Notes: generated by a model not told the origin, from the sequence alone. Shown: positions 43,682 through 57,900, numbered from the stretch's first letter. The stretch: 64,000 nucleotides of DNA from Alectoria sarmentosa (GCA_009733775.1 WOGZ01000188.1:1-64000); one strand, 5' to 3'. Numbers and translations: made by a program.

Positions 43682-45824
43682 GTTATCGCGTATATAAACG
43701 AAAACGTTTTATATATGATCGATGATATTCTTTATTTTTATAACATTAAAACGTTTTCGAGTGATAATATAATTAATAATATCAAAATTAAAGCTTATAT
43801 AAAAATGAAAACCTTTATTTATATAAAAGGGCGACACATTTATAAAGGTTGAAACATTATTATTATTCGCAAATTCGATTATAAATATTTATTTAATTCA
43901 ATCGTCTTATATGTGATTATAATAAATACGCAAATAACGTTTTAAATTCTAATTATTTCGTTTCGTTTATTCATTTATTTTAAAATAAAAAGTCGTAAAT
44001 AACTTAATTTAAATATCGAGTCTTTTATAAAAAGATTTTTATATTATAATAATAAATTGTGAGTCTCGATTAAATATTATTAATGTTGATAATTTATGTA
44101 TACGAAAGACTTTTTTAATGAGCATTTTAATAATGTTTTTAATAAATATATTATTATTTTCCGTCGTGCATAATACGTAATAACGCTTTTTAATTAAACG
44201 ATTTATTATAATTTATATAACGTTATAATTTTTTAATAATAATAAATTAATAATAAAATTTATAAAAATGTTTTATTAACGTTTTTATAAAATTGAAAAT
44301 AATTATAATAAATTATATTTACGATATTTAAGAGCTTTAATTTTTTTTGCAAATGTAATAATTAATAATATATATAACGATTATCGTTTTTATATTTTTT
44401 TGATAATATTTTCATTTAAGTAATTTATATATATAAACGATTTTTAAATAATTATATATAAATTAATCGTGTATTTTTTAAATAATAATCGTATATATAA
44501 ATTTAAATATTTATAAGCGATTTTTATAATAAAGAATATCGTTTATAATAACGCATTTATTGAGTATAATATTTTTTAATTTCTTTTTATCATTAATAAT
44601 TATCTCGCGTATTTCGTTATATTCGTTATCGATTTTATTCGTTTCGAACATTTTATAATAAAGAGAATCATTAATAACATTAATCTCGAATTCGATATTA
44701 TCGAAATTTAAACGATTCGATATAAGAATAATTTGATGTTATTATTTAAGTCGTTCATTTATAAGGTCGATAAGTTTACATTTAATTATTCGAGTGAGAG
44801 CATCAATCTTGAGATTTTGTGATCTCGAATAATAAATGATTTTAATGTTATATTCGAACAACATATCGAGGTATTTAATTTAATAACGATTCAAGTTATG
44901 TTTTTTAACAAAATATATAAAATCTTTATGATTCGTGAATATCTTGATCGAAATGTTAATACATTTTAATTCAGATCGTTAATGTTTTAAATATCGAATA
45001 ATAACGAGTAACTTCTTATCGTAAATCTGATAATTGCATTCGGTCGAAATCAGGTTTTTGTTATAAAAGGTTATTGAATGTAATATTTTCTCATTATTAT
45101 ATTATAATAATATTCTTTCGTTGATATAATCGAAAAAATTCGTTTTTAAAATTGTTTTTTTAAATTTATCGAAATGCCGCAAAATAAAAACTTATATAAC
45201 GTTAATTTTCAATTAAATAAAGGTCTTTTGATAAGCGAATGATCATTCGTAAATAACATTTTTTCTTATAAAACGAATCATCGATTTGATTATCTTCGAG
45301 AAGTTTTTTATAAACCTTTTATAAAAATTATAAAAGTCGATAAAGATTTATATTTATTTTAAATTCGTAAATTGTGTTTAATCGATAACGATTTATTTTT
45401 TAATCGAATTTATTCGTAATTTATCGATAAATATTAATAAATTTAGAAATTTAATCTTTTATATATAAAATTCGCATTTGAAAATATTTATTTATAAATG
45501 ATTTTTCATATTTTTAAAAAATTAATCGAATATATTGAATGTGTTTTTTTTTAATTTTGTTATAAATAAAAATATTATTCAAATATGCTTGATAAAAGTT
45601 ATTTAAATATTTAAAAAAATATCGTTTATATATTGTTGATAAATAGTAAAATTATTTATTAATTTAAATGAAAGCATTCGATATTTATATATTTTAAAAA
45701 ATGTGATAAATGTAATAAAGTTTTCGTTATTTAAATGCATTCGAAATTTATTAAAAATAACGATAATATCAAATCGTGTAAAATATTTACAATTTTATAT
45801 TTTTATTAAAATCTCATTTATTAA

Positions 45825-45935
45825 TGAAATAAAATATCGATTTCTTTTGATAATAACGTTCAATTTTCGATAATTCACATAAAATCGTAAATCTTTATTT
45901 GATTTTTTAATAAATAAAATAAATGAGATAAATAA
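45825..45935 (-). pseudogene. Gypsy reverse-transcriptase fragment in copy B
   Basis: The minus strand reads FILFIKKSNKDLRFYVNYRK and LNVIIKRNRYFISLINE. This corresponds to the RT block LFVKKKDGSLRFCVDYRKLN...KNRYPLPLI of Ty3/gypsy, with RIP-type changes and stops nearby. Confidence 0.8.
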
Positions 45936-48900
45936 AGTATAATTAAATACGATAAATTCTTTTTTTAAATGTTCGTTTAAATATTTTTTGATTTGTTCGA
46001 ATTTGTAATCTAATAATGAATAAATTCGATTTTTAAGTAATGCATTTTTTTTTGCTTTTTTAACGAATTTTAATTTATAATTATAAAAACGATATAAAAA
46101 TAATATATTCGTTTATAATTTATCAAAAACATTTACGTAACTATAATAATTTATAAGAAATTTATTAAAAATCTTTTAAAGAGTGAAAATTTCAACATTA
46201 TTAATTTGAGCGTTTTTCGATATATATAATTTATAACATCTCTTATATTTGATTTTAAAGTCGCATAAATATAACTTATTAATCGATATACGATTATCTC
46301 GTTATAATTATAATATAATTTTAAAAAGTTTATTAAAATTATCGTAAATTTCATTTATTGTCAAAGAAAAGAGCTTGTTTTTTTTATTTCGAATTAAATG
46401 ATAATAGGTTAATGTATCAATTTTAGTAATATCGATAAGATCGAACTTTTTGATCATCTTTTTCTTAAGTGTTTTAAATGTTGATATCGATTTTTTTTTA
46501 TTTGAGATGTTTTTGAAATGATGTGTATCGAAGCTATTTTCATTCGATTCATTTTTAGCAATAGATTTAAAAGGTCATATAATGATAATAGATGATGTTT
46601 TTGATAAAAACGATAAATTCTCAAATGTTGATGTCTTATTATCATCATGTTCACATCATTCAAACACAAATAACATTTTATTTTTTAGTATATCGAGTAT
46701 TATTTCATGCTTGTTTATTTATAACTTTTCGAGAATTAAATCGTGTTGTTTTAACGAAGCGATAAAAATAAGGCAAGATTTTTTTTTATGATCGTGTATG
46801 TTTAAAGTAAATAAAAGATAATAAGTGATAAATTGTTTAAATAATCGTTCATTATAACCTCATAATGATTTTGACTTAAAAAAAAAAAAATTCGATTTGT
46901 AAACGTTTATATATTTTAAATATGATAATTTCATTGATAACGATGTAAATCTTAATGCATCCGCAATTCATAAAAGAATTCGTAAATGTTATTTATCGGT
47001 TTTATGATGATAACGTAATTGTTATTCGAAAGAGATGTCGTGTTAAAAGATCATTTGAAGTATTCGTTAAACACACGTTCATATTACCTTTTATCGTGAT
47101 TTTGAAAAAGGTTAATCTTTTTTCGAATCATTCGAAGAGTCTTTCAGGTCATCATCGTCGTTATTATTTATTTTTATAATATGCATTCGAGTAATTTTTT
47201 TATTCGATTGAGAGCAATCACGCTTGATGTGTTTAATTTAATTGCAATTATAATATATAAGCTTTTTAACATCGACTTCGACTTTAATTTTGATAAATGA
47301 GATCGATATAATAAATTTTATAAATGTTGTTATAATGCGAATAATTCTCGTTGTTGAGATAATTAATTTTCTTATTGAAAATGCAGTTTTAAATGTGAAT
47401 ATTTTAGACTTTTTTTCATATTCAGCACGCTAAATGTTATTTAATTTTCATAAATACTTTTTAATAAATGTCAACTCGTTGAAATTTTCATATGCGTTTT
47501 AGTTTTTTCGTAAACCTTCACGAATTTTTAAACGTAAATGTCGTATTATATTATTTTTGTTTTTATCGATAATTTAATCAAATCAAATGAAGTCGACGTA
47601 AAATTTCATAAAAGATATAATATTTTATTGAAGGGAGTTATATTATCGTTTAGCATTGTTTTATCGATTAAAATTCTCGTGAATGTCGATCAAATCATTC
47701 ATTATTTTTTTGTAAAATTAATATAAATTTGAACAATTTCTCAATCGACGTCTCATCGTTTGTTTTAAAGCTTTTTTTTTTAATTTAAAAATGATATAGA
47801 TTAATTTGAATTCAACAATAAAATATCAATCATGATTGATAATGAGTTTGTGATTCATTTTGAAAGATTAATCGTTTTATATAAAATTCTTTTCATTTAT
47901 AAAAATAGAAGGGTTAAATAATTTGAAAAACTTGTTCTTTTTCGATATAAATCGATTATTGAATTTATTATAAAAAAATTTGTTTTTTAAATTCTCTTTT
48001 AAATTCTTTTTCAGTGATTAAAGTTTCATTATATTAATTTTTCGTTATAATTATGTTATTTGCTTTTGTTAATCACGAGCGATGTTATTCGATTGTTAAA
48101 TCATTTATTTCGATTAATGTAAAGAATTTATGATCTCGTTTTTGTCGATAATAGTCTTATAAAAACGAGATAAAAATTCGCGAAAATCGTTTTATTTAAA
48201 ATGAAGTTGATTCAGCATATCAAGGAATTTCGTAAATGTAATTTTCGTTTAATGTAATAATTACTTATTGATAAAAATGTATTATGAATTTGATTTATAA
48301 TGCTGAGGGAGGTTTTCGAAATCTTTAAATATGATTGAAATACGACGTTTATTGATTTTATTCAAAAGATTTTGAATGTGATTTTTTTTTTCTTTTTTCG
48401 ATAAAGGTTATTAATAAGAAAGAAAATAAAAGAGAAAAAGAAGGAGAGAGATTTAAATATTTCGAAAAATATAATATTAAAGAATATTGTGACAAAGAAG
48501 AGTGTTAACATTTCTCATTTGAGATGTTTGATAATTTTCGTATGATAAAGAAATTTGATTTTAGTATATAAAAAAAACAACAAAGGGTGTTATTCAGTCG
48601 TTTATTTATTTATTAAATTCTCATAAAAACAGTGTGTTAATTAAATAACGTTTTTTCAGTTTCGCTATTTATGCAAAGAATATTTATTATATCGTTATCG
48701 ATTTTATGTGAGAAAATTTGATAATGCGAAATGAAGAAGGAAAACTTTAAAAGATTATAAAATCGTGGTTTTTTGTTCGATAATGATGTCGTGAAAAATC
48801 TGAGTATTTTTGATAATGGTTTTTCGAACGATATGATCGATGTTGTTTTAACTTAAGTTATATGAAAATAATGTGTGATTATTTCTTTCGATTCGTTAAT

Positions 48901-49116
48901 TAAACGAATGTTTTAATATCTTCTTTATATTCGTTATTGTTGACGAGACGAATCGTTATCTTGATGCGAGCTATTCGAATTTCAATTGTCGTAAATGATC
49001 TGATTTAAAGATATGATATTTTAATAATTTTTATGTCTTGATAAAGCCTCTGCCAACATAATTCTTTGAATTCGTTAATTGATACGAATAAAGTGAGTGA
49101 GATAATTTAATTATAA

Positions 49117-49320
49117 TGTTAAAATTAGTATAAAGTTATATTATATAAGTGTATTGAATAAGATAACTAAGTGAAAAGAAAATATATACATAAAAAGGAG
49201 GCATTTATATGAAAACAAATATCTTTATCAAGTCACGTTAAGCTCAATCGAATAATGTTAAAGAAATATGATGTTAAAGAAAAGTTAATTTTATTAAGAA
49301 TATAGAATACGCTTATAACA
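49117..49320 (-). repeat. Copy B LTR (5' LTR in coding sense), 204 bp
   Basis: It begins TGTTAAAATTAG and ends CGCTTATAACA, keeping the canonical TG...CA ends. It is followed by the target duplication CATAT. Confidence 0.88.
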
Positions 49321-50049
49321 CATATTAAAATATAAAACATTTAACATTATTTCGTTTTCTAATATAATAATTATTATTCGACTTAAAATCTAATTATCTT
49401 TAAATTATAACAAATTATATTAACAATATTAATTCGTTTTACGAGGGGCATTATGATGTTAATTAATAAAATACGAAAATAACATCACAGAAACGAACGT
49501 GAATTTACGAAATAACAACGAAAATAATAAATTTGTTATATTGAATAATAAAATGATTACGATACGATTTTTTTATTAAGCAAATCGATTCGAATAAAGT
49601 GAGTTTGTTATAATAATAATCAAATATAAACAACATCAACATTCGATTTCATTCTCTTTATTTACGAGTTTTCGAGACAATAAAAAAAAAATTATGAAAT
49701 CAATTTTATGACATAATGAGTGTATAATATATAAATGAAAAGTTGAAAGATTATATACTCAACGACGGTTTTATGACATAAAGAGTATATAAACATATAA
49801 ATGAAAAGTCGAATAATTGAAAGAATTTGTAATAATTTATGAGATAAAAGATATGAAATATGTGAAAAAAGATGAATTGCGATATTATATAATAAAAATG
49901 TCAAAAAGAAATAGCAATAAGATTTATTATAAAAAAAAATTTAAAAATGCGCGTATATCGCTTAATTTATATTTTTAAATTTTTCGTCGAAAAAAACGAA
50001 TATGATAAAAAGTAATTATGAGAATATAGCGATATGAAAAAGAAAATAA

Positions 50050-50208
50050 TGTTATGATTTCAGTTTACCTTTTTAATACGCGGCTCGATTGAGTTTAACG
50101 CCTTAATATTACTTATATATTCGACTTTATAATATATATTTCTCTTTATAACTATTATTTCGTGCATATCGAAATATAAAACATTTAGTATTATTTCGTT
50201 CTCTGACA
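50050..50208 (+). repeat. E1 third LTR, 159 bp
   Basis: It runs TGTTATGATTTCAG to CTCTGACA, is preceded by a purine tract and followed by the ATAAT target duplication. Confidence 0.88.
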
Positions 50209-50482
50209 ATAATATATCTTTTAACTTTTTAATTTTTAATTTATTTTTAAATTTTATATATAGAAATATTATCAATAATTAATAAAAATAAATTCTTTAT
50301 TATCGATTATTATAATTTTATATTATTTCGAAATTAATTTATTTTGTATTATAATAAAATAATAAATTCGCTTTATTTTCTTAATTATATATTTTTTAAT
50401 TATTATATAAAAATTAAAAGTACGATTTTTTTTTTCAATTTTTTCAATTCTCGTTCGTGAATAATTAAGGTTTTTTATATTA

Positions 50483-50684
50483 TATTACGAGCGTATTTTA
50501 CATTTTTAATAAAGTTAACTTTTTTTAATATTACATTTTTTTAACATTATTCGATTAAGTTTAACATGTTTTAATAAAACATTTACATTTATATAAATGT
50601 TTTTTTTATATTTATATTTTTTTTTATCATTTACTTATTTTATTTAATATATTTATATAATTTAATTTTATATTAATTTTAACA
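50483..50684 (+). repeat. Copy C 5' LTR, about 202 bp
   Basis: Reverse complement of the 204-bp LTR family. It begins TATTACGAGCG and ends ATTTTAACA. Confidence 0.8.
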
Positions 50685-53600
50685 TTATAAATAAGTTATT
50701 ATATTAACTTTATTCGAATTAATAAACGAATTTAAAAAATTTATTAATAAAGACTTTAATAAAAAATCAAATTAAGTTATCGTATTTTTAAATAAGTTTA
50801 TTATATAAATAACACGTTATAAAAAACATTAAATGAAATATCGTAACGATTATTATATAATAAGCGATAAATAAATAAAAATATTAAATTATTTATACGA
50901 TTAACGAATTAAAAAAGATTATTATTTATTATTTAAATAATTTAAATTAAAACAATATCGATTATATCGTTCGAAAAATTATTATTAAAGATATTTAAAT
51001 TTTTCACGATATTATCATCGAATAAAAAATCACGATTTTATAATTTTTCAAAATTAATCTTTTTTACTTCGCATTATCAAATTTTCTCGTACGAAATCGA
51101 CGACGATATAATAAATATCTTTTATATAAATAACGAAATTGAAAAGACGTTATTCAATTAACATAATATTTTTACAAAATTTCGATAAATAAATAAACGA
51201 TTAAATAACATTTTTTTATATTTTTATATATTAAAATCAAATTTTCTTTATTATACGAAAATAATTAAATATATTAAATAAGAAATATTAAAACTCTTTT
51301 TTATTATATTGTTTTTTAATATTACATTTTTTAAAATATTCAAATTTTTTTTTTTATCATTTTTTTTATATGATTAAAATTAATATAAAAATAATAAATT
51401 ACATTTTAAACTTTTTAAATAAAATTAAATCTCGTCGAATTTAAATTATAATAAAAAATTTCTTTTACGATAAAAGTATCACGAATTCGTAATATATTTA
51501 TATTAATAAATAATTATTATATTTAATATAAGCGAAACTTGAAAAATGTTTAATTATGCTTAATTAATTTCGCTTTAAATAAAACGACTTTCGATTTTTT
51601 TTTATTCGTTATCACATAATTATAAAGAAAAAATATTATATTATAAATGTTTTATATGAAATTAATTAAATAATTAAATAAGTAAATAACATAATTTATA
51701 ATTATTAAAAATAAATAACAATTTTATAGCGAAAATTTTATTAAATGAATTTTCAATCTTTAAAGAAAAATTTAAAAAATGAATATTTTCATCAAAGAAT
51801 ATAAAAATCGACTTATATTAAAGAAAAACAAATTTATAAAATTTTTTAATTTTCTCATTTTTATAAATAATGTTAATTTTTTATAAAATAATTAAGTTTT
51901 TAAAATAAAATAAAAGCTTTTATTAAATAAAAGTTATTATTTAAATAATATTTCATAAATTACTTATATTATTTCACGACTCGATAAAAAAACAATAGAT
52001 CATATTTTAATGAAACGATTACGAAACGTAAAATATTTATACACATTTTATAATCAAATTATGAATTAATTAATTAAAATTTATAAAAATTTCGATCGAA
52101 AAATTAATGTTAAATATGAATATCGAACATTTATTTAACATATATAATTATTTATAAAATTTTATTTAACCTTCATTCGTTTTAATAAAATTCTTTACTT
52201 CGACGATATTTTTTTTTTAAAAAAGCTTTTTAATAAATTAATTAAACGATTAAAAAAGTTATATAATAATTATGAAAATTTCATTTCATTAAAAAATGCG
52301 AAGAAATATTAATTTAAATTAAATAATAATTAACGAGCGAATTATCATTTTTAAATATTTAAAATAATCTTTATTCGTATTATTATAAACTTGACAAAAA
52401 ATTATTCACGTTTATTATTATAACGTCGATAATTCGTATTATTTTAATTATCGAAATAATTTTCGTCTCAATTATTAAATTAACGAATATAAAGAAACTT
52501 ATATGTTATATTTATAATAAAATCGATTAATATTAAAAAAATTATATCGTTTAAAATTAAACGAATATTGAAAAAAAAAAATTGAAAAAAAGCATAATTA
52601 CATTTCTTAAATATTAATAAGAAATGAGAAATTAATAACGTTGAAAATTATATCGATAACAATTCTTTATTCGATTCGAGAAAAGAATAATTTTTATTAA
52701 AATCATGATAAAAAATAGCAATAAAGTATGTTTTACGAATATTTTAAACGATTTTATAACACGTCGACTTTTTTAAATAATTATTATATTGTTATTATAA
52801 AGTAAATAAATATTATTTACGAATTTTTTTATAAATTGTGAATGTATAAAGATTTATATCGTGATTAATAAAATTATTATTTTCGAAATATATAAACGTT
52901 TATAAATCGAGTTTTATTTTTTTATTAAATTTAAATTATTACAAAAATACGATAAATAGTTCGTTAAATAACTTTTTATTTATTGTTTATTATTAACATT
53001 AAACGTATATAATTATAAAAAAAAGTTATTTTTTTTAATTAAAATAATATAATTTAATTTTGAAAATTTATAAATAAATAAATATAAAATCGTTTTTAAT
53101 ATGTTAAAAAACAAGTTATTATTTATTTCAAAACGATATAAATACAATAATAATAAAACGTCGTTATTAAAAAATCTTTCATTTTTATCGATTATTTCAT
53201 TTATTATTATTATACGTTTTTTTAAACTTATTATTACAAATAAATCGAACGAAGATGATTTTAATATTAAATTTTCAAAAAACATTTCAAATAAAGAAAA
53301 TTAACATTAACTTTTAAAGCATTTAAAAAAAATTATTAAAAGTTTAATTTTATCGACATTATTGAAATTAATAAATCGATTTATTATTATTTAATTCGAA
53401 ATAAAGAAAACAAGGTTTTTTCTTTAATGATAAATGAAATTTATAATATTGTTAATAACTTTTTTAATATTAAATCACAAATATAAAAAAATAATCGTTT
53501 ATTAATTAATAAATTATATTAACATTAATTTAAGTAAAAATATAATTTTTTTTATAAATTTTATATTTTAAAAATTGTTTAAGTTAATAATATTAAGATT

Positions 53601-53819
53601 TTTATTTATAAAAAGATATTTAATAAACTTTTTAAAAAAATATTATAATTATATAAATGTTTTTAATAAATTAAAAACGAACATATTATTTTTATATCGT
53701 TTTATAATCATAAATTGACATTCGTTAAAAATGTAAATAAGTAAACATTAATTAAAAGTCGAATATATTCGTTATTAGATTATAAATTTAAATAAATTAA
53801 GAAATATTTAAACGAGCAT

Positions 53820-54014
53820 TTGAAAAAAGAATTTATCGTATTTAATAATGCTTTATTCGTCTCATTTATTTTATTTATTAAGAAATTAAATAAAGATTTT
53901 CGATTTTATATAAATTATCGAAAGTTAAATTTTATTATTAAAGAAAATCGATATTTTATTTTTTTAATAAATAATATTTCAATTAAAATACAAAAATGTA
54001 AATATTATATATAA
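53820..54014 (+). pseudogene. Gypsy reverse-transcriptase fragment in copy C
   Basis: A 64-codon remnant containing SFILFIKKLNKDFRFYINYR, then KLNFIIKENRYF and CKYYI. It matches the RT region ending ...GAKYFTKLDL in Ty3/gypsy elements. Confidence 0.8.
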
Positions 54015-54267
54015 TTTAATAATATCGTTTCTTTTAATAAATTTAAAATGTAATTAAATAATTAAAAATCTATTACATTTATTATTTTACTTAAAATTTA
54101 TAAATATCAAATGTTTTTATTTAAATTAATAAACAAGTTTATTATTTATTAATAATGTATAAATTCTTTTTTAAATTTTTTTAATAATTTTTATTAAGCA
54201 TATTAAAGTAATATTTTCATTTATAAAAAAACGAAAAAGAAATATATATTAAAATATAAATTTTCGT

Positions 54268-54426
54268 TATTAAAAAATTAAAAAAAATTAAATGTTTATA
54301 TTTCGATATAAACGAATAATAATTATAAAAAGAAATATATATAATAAAATCGAATATATAAATAATATTAAGTCGCGTTAAGTTTAATCGAGTCGCGTAT
54401 TAAGAAATTGAATTGAAATTATAATA
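54268..54426 (-). repeat. Second E1, intact LTR
   Basis: It aligns in reverse complement to the 159-bp E1 LTR, including the shared central string TAAGTCGCGTTAAGTTTAAT, and ends GAAATTATAATA. Confidence 0.82.
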
Positions 54427-55210
54427 TTTTTTTTTTTTTTATATCATTATATTTTTATAATTATTTCTTTATTCATTTATTTATTAAATTGTTTTTGAAA
54501 ATTCGAAAACGTAATTAAGCGATATACGCGCGTTTATAAACTATTTTTAATAATAAATTTTATTATTATTATTATTTTATTTTTATCTTTATTATATAAT
54601 ATCACAATTTTTTTAATTTTTTTTATATTTTATATATTTTATCTCGTAAATTATTGCAAATTCTTTTAATTATTCGATTTTTCATTTATATATTTATATA
54701 CTTTTTATATTATAAAATCGTCGTTAAGTATATAATTTCTCAATTTTTTATTTATATGTTATACACTTATTATATTATAAAATTAATTTCGTAATTATTC
54801 TTTTTACTATCTCGGAATTTCGTAAATAAAGATCGTGAAGTCGAATATCGTAACGATGTTGTTCGTATTTAATTGTTTTTATAGCAAGTTCAATTTCGAA
54901 TCGACGTGTTTAATAAAAGTAAAATCGTATTTTATTATTATAATAAACTTACTTTTCGTTATTATTTAATATAATAAACTCACTATTTTCGTTATTATTA
55001 TCGTAAACTTACGTTTATAATTTTTTTTTTTTATATTTTATTAATTAACATCGATATATAATTTATTACGACTTTAAGATAATTAAATATCAAATTAAAT
55101 AGTTATTATTATATAAAACAATTAAAAAAATACTAAATACTTATATTTCGATATAAACGAAATAATAATTATAAAATTTTTTTTTTTATAAAGTCGAATA
55201 TATAAGTAAT

Positions 55211-55470
55211 TATAAGAGCGAAAGTATTTAAAGCGATTTAATAAAATTAATTTAAGTCGCTTATTAAATTGTGTGCTACGCAGTTAAGATGCGTTTTTAA
55301 TATATTTAATTAAAGTTTTAAATATTCGTAATTTTTTTTTCTTCTTTTTTCTTTTTTAATTATTAATTTATTTAATAACTTATTAATTGAAATTCGTTAT
55401 TACGTTTATAAATTTCGTAATTGTTTCATTATTACGTAACTTTATTAAAAAAAGATTTTGTTATTTCACA
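55211..55470 (+). repeat. F 5' LTR, 260 bp
   Basis: It runs TATAAGAGCGAAAG to GTTATTTCACA and shares most of its length with 62073-62298, including TTAAGATGCGTTTTTAATAT. Confidence 0.85.
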
Positions 55471-57632
55471 ATTTTAATAACTTCGTTTATATAAAATTGT
55501 TTAATTAATTATAATAAATAATTCGCGAGTCGATTTTATTAATTTATAAAATAAGAACGTTTTATTACGAATTATCGATAACGTTTTTAATTAAATAATC
55601 GATTTTTATTAAAATACGTCTGCTTCGCAATTAAGCGATTATAATATTAATTTTAATATCGATACGAATTTTAACAACATTGTTAATCGAAATAATAATC
55701 GTTAAAATATCGTATTTAATAATTTTTTATTTATTAACGAAGATTTTTATCTTATAAATTTAATTTAAATTTAACGTTTTCGATTTTTAAAATTTAATGT
55801 TGAAAAGTATTTAATTATCGAAAAATTTAAATTAATCGAAATATAAAATGTATAAAAACATCGTCGCGAATATAATAATAATTATTATCGCGAATCGAAT
55901 TATAAAAAGATAAACGTTATTAAAATACTTAACACGTAACATTTTAATAATTATAATTCGATAATTATGTTTTTTCGAAATTGCGAAAGTTATATCGTTT
56001 CGATATTTCGTTTCGATTTTCGAATAAATAAATAAAAAATTCGTTAATTTTTTACTTTTTTATTTGATATTAAGAAATAAATTTGAAAAAACGTATAAAA
56101 TATTATGTTATATAATATCGACGAATTTATTTAAAACGAATATAAAAAATAATGTTTAAATTAAGTTCGCAACTTAATTATCAAGTTTTATAATATCGAT
56201 TATTAATTAATTAAAGTTATTATAAAAAACGATTAATCGATCGCAAACTTTAATAATTATTTTATTATATTATAATCGTAACGAAATTGTTATATAATCG
56301 ACGCGAAACGCATAAAAATCTTATAAAATAAAACGATAAAGAAGATTTTTTTAAAAGTAATAAAAAACGTAATTTAATTTATTATTCATATCACGTTATT
56401 ATAATAATATTAAGATATTAAGCAAAGACTACGAAAAATAAAAAAACTATTTATTTTAAATAAAATTCGTTTTAATAATAAAATAAATTATTAAAATAAT
56501 AATAATTAATATACGAAATCGTAAAAACAATATATTAAGAATTCAAAAAATCAAAAAAGAGTTTTTGTTTTAACGTCGTAAAATTGAAAGTTTATGCGAA
56601 ACAAATTCGAAAATAATAATTTTAAAATTAAATAAAGATTTTTCTTTATTAAAATTAAATATTAAAATTGTTAATAAAAGAAACATTTTAAAAATTTATT
56701 TAATTGTTTAAATTATGTTATAAATAACGAAATATATAATCGAGTCTTTAATAAAAAAAAAGTTTAATATTTATCGTTATAACATTAAGCATATTATTTA
56801 TTAAATAACGATTTCGTTTTTTAATATTAAAAAATAAAATTATCACGTTAAATGATAAAAATGAAATAATTATTTTAATAAATATTAATAATAAAAAAAC
56901 CTTTATATCGTAATCTTTTATTAAAAAAATGTAAATTTCTGAATTTGAATACGTATTAATAATAATGCGTATTATTAATAATTATCGTATATTTTTATAT
57001 AAAACGTATAATTTAATATTTGATTTTATAAATAATCGAAATAAAAAGTAAAAGTGAATTTTGAAAGCGTATATTATAAATATGCGAGAATACGATTTTA
57101 TTTTTAATTTTTCTTGAATTTATAATATAAACTTTACTATTTATTAACGCGAGTAATTTTGAAATTATCGCGATTTTTTTATAAATAATGAAAATAAAAT
57201 AAATATCGTAATAATAAATATAAATTTAATTACGTCGTTAATTAATGCAATAATTGCGTATAATATAAAATAAATATATATCGTATTTTTATATTGAATT
57301 TTATTTAAAAGTAATGAAAATAATTATAATAAAATTATACGATATAATATCACGCAATTAAACGACTTTAACGTGTTTAAATAATTTGAAAATTTATTAA
57401 AAATCTTTTTAAAAGAATTATTTGATTATTTTAACACGCACGATTAAATTAAATATATTATAAATTTACAATTTAACAAATTATTTAAAGACGATTCGAT
57501 TTATAATATATCGTATAATAAATTCGCAGCGATAAAAAATTATTTGAATAATGCGTTTAAAAAAAATGAATTCGATTTTTAAATAATCAAATTAATTTAT
57601 CGATATTATTTATTAAAAAACAAATAACTCGC

Positions 57633-57900
57633 TGCGATTATGTGTCGATTATAAAAAATTCAACGAAATAATTATCAAAAATAATTATTTATTATCGTTA
57701 TTTTCAAATTTTTTAAAAATATTCGTATATGCGAAATATTTTATTAAAATTAATATTCGCAATATGTATTATAAAATACGAATTCGAAAAAGTGATAAGT
57801 GAAAAATCGCTTTTCGAATTCGTTATAATTAATTTAAATATTAAATAATGTTTTTTAATCTCGCAAATGCTTTTATAATCTTTTAAATATATATAAATAA
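57633..57900 (+). pseudogene. Gypsy reverse-transcriptase fragment in element F
   Basis: The plus strand reads RLCVDYKKFNEIIIKNNYLL, then VYAKYFIKINIRNMYYKIRI, then (after stops) NLANAF. This follows the gypsy RT series CVDYRKLN, RYPLP, AKYFTKIDIRNAY..RIR and GLANAPATF. Confidence 0.82.

Larger units (their letters stand above)
42234..49320 (-). mobile_element. Complete Ty3/gypsy LTR retrotransposon copy B (7,087 bp), inserted in an E1 LTR
   Basis: Direct 204-bp LTRs lie at 42234-42437 and 49117-49320, with a 5-bp target duplication TATAT/CATAT (differing by one C/T transition). Coding is on minus: a polypurine tract (GAAAAAAGGAAATAA in coding sense, 42438-42452) abuts the 3' LTR at 42234-42437. 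The reverse-transcriptase core lies near 45825-45935 (LRFYVNYRKLNVIIKRNRYF). The post-integrase end of pol is at 43409-43681 (KKLNDKMFDSFKVI, IYNVFYF). All frames are broken. Compared with copies A and C it keeps visibly more CpA/TpG, so it appears less RIP-mutated. Confidence 0.92.
41270..50208 (+). mobile_element. Element E1: tandem short LTR element (LTR-interior-LTR-interior-LTR) with gypsy copy B nested inside
   Basis: LTRs of 159 bp lie at 41270-41428, at 42114-42233 joined to 49326-49364 (split by copy B), and at 50050-50208. The two interiors, 41429-42113 and 49365-50049, are each exactly 685 bp and align to each other. LTRs begin TGTTATGATTTCAG and end CTCTGACA. The array is flanked by ATAAT at 41265-41269 and 50209-50213, a 5-bp target duplication. 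Purine tracts (AAAAAAGAGAATAA and similar) precede the second and third LTRs, giving plus orientation. No coding frame survives, and at about 1 kb per unit it resembles a TRIM-type non-autonomous retrotransposon. The LTR-sharing tandem could arise by recombination between copies. Confidence 0.88.
50483..54267 (+). mobile_element. Ty3/gypsy copy C, left part (same family as A and B, opposite orientation)
   Basis: It starts with an LTR at 50483-50684 and aligns in reverse complement to copies A and B. At 53101-53304 it shares an open stretch with the minus strand of 2078-2275 in copy A (identical start MLKNKLLFI, then KRYKYNNNKTSLLKNLSFLS). About 130 bp present in copy A (near 985-1135) is missing just before the break. 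The element is split by the second E1 copy at 54268 and resumes at 63719. Heavily RIP-mutated. Confidence 0.85.

Noticed and set aside
46582..46791. Open frame in copy B antisense to the gypsy coding strand
   Set aside because: It lies on the non-coding strand and is not conserved as a frame in copies A and C.
43637..47726. Numerous 60-75-codon frames in the AT-rich blocks
   Set aside because: Lys/Ile/Asn/Phe/Tyr-rich translations of RIP-mutated transposon DNA. Only those that align to gypsy pol blocks were kept, as pseudogene fragments.
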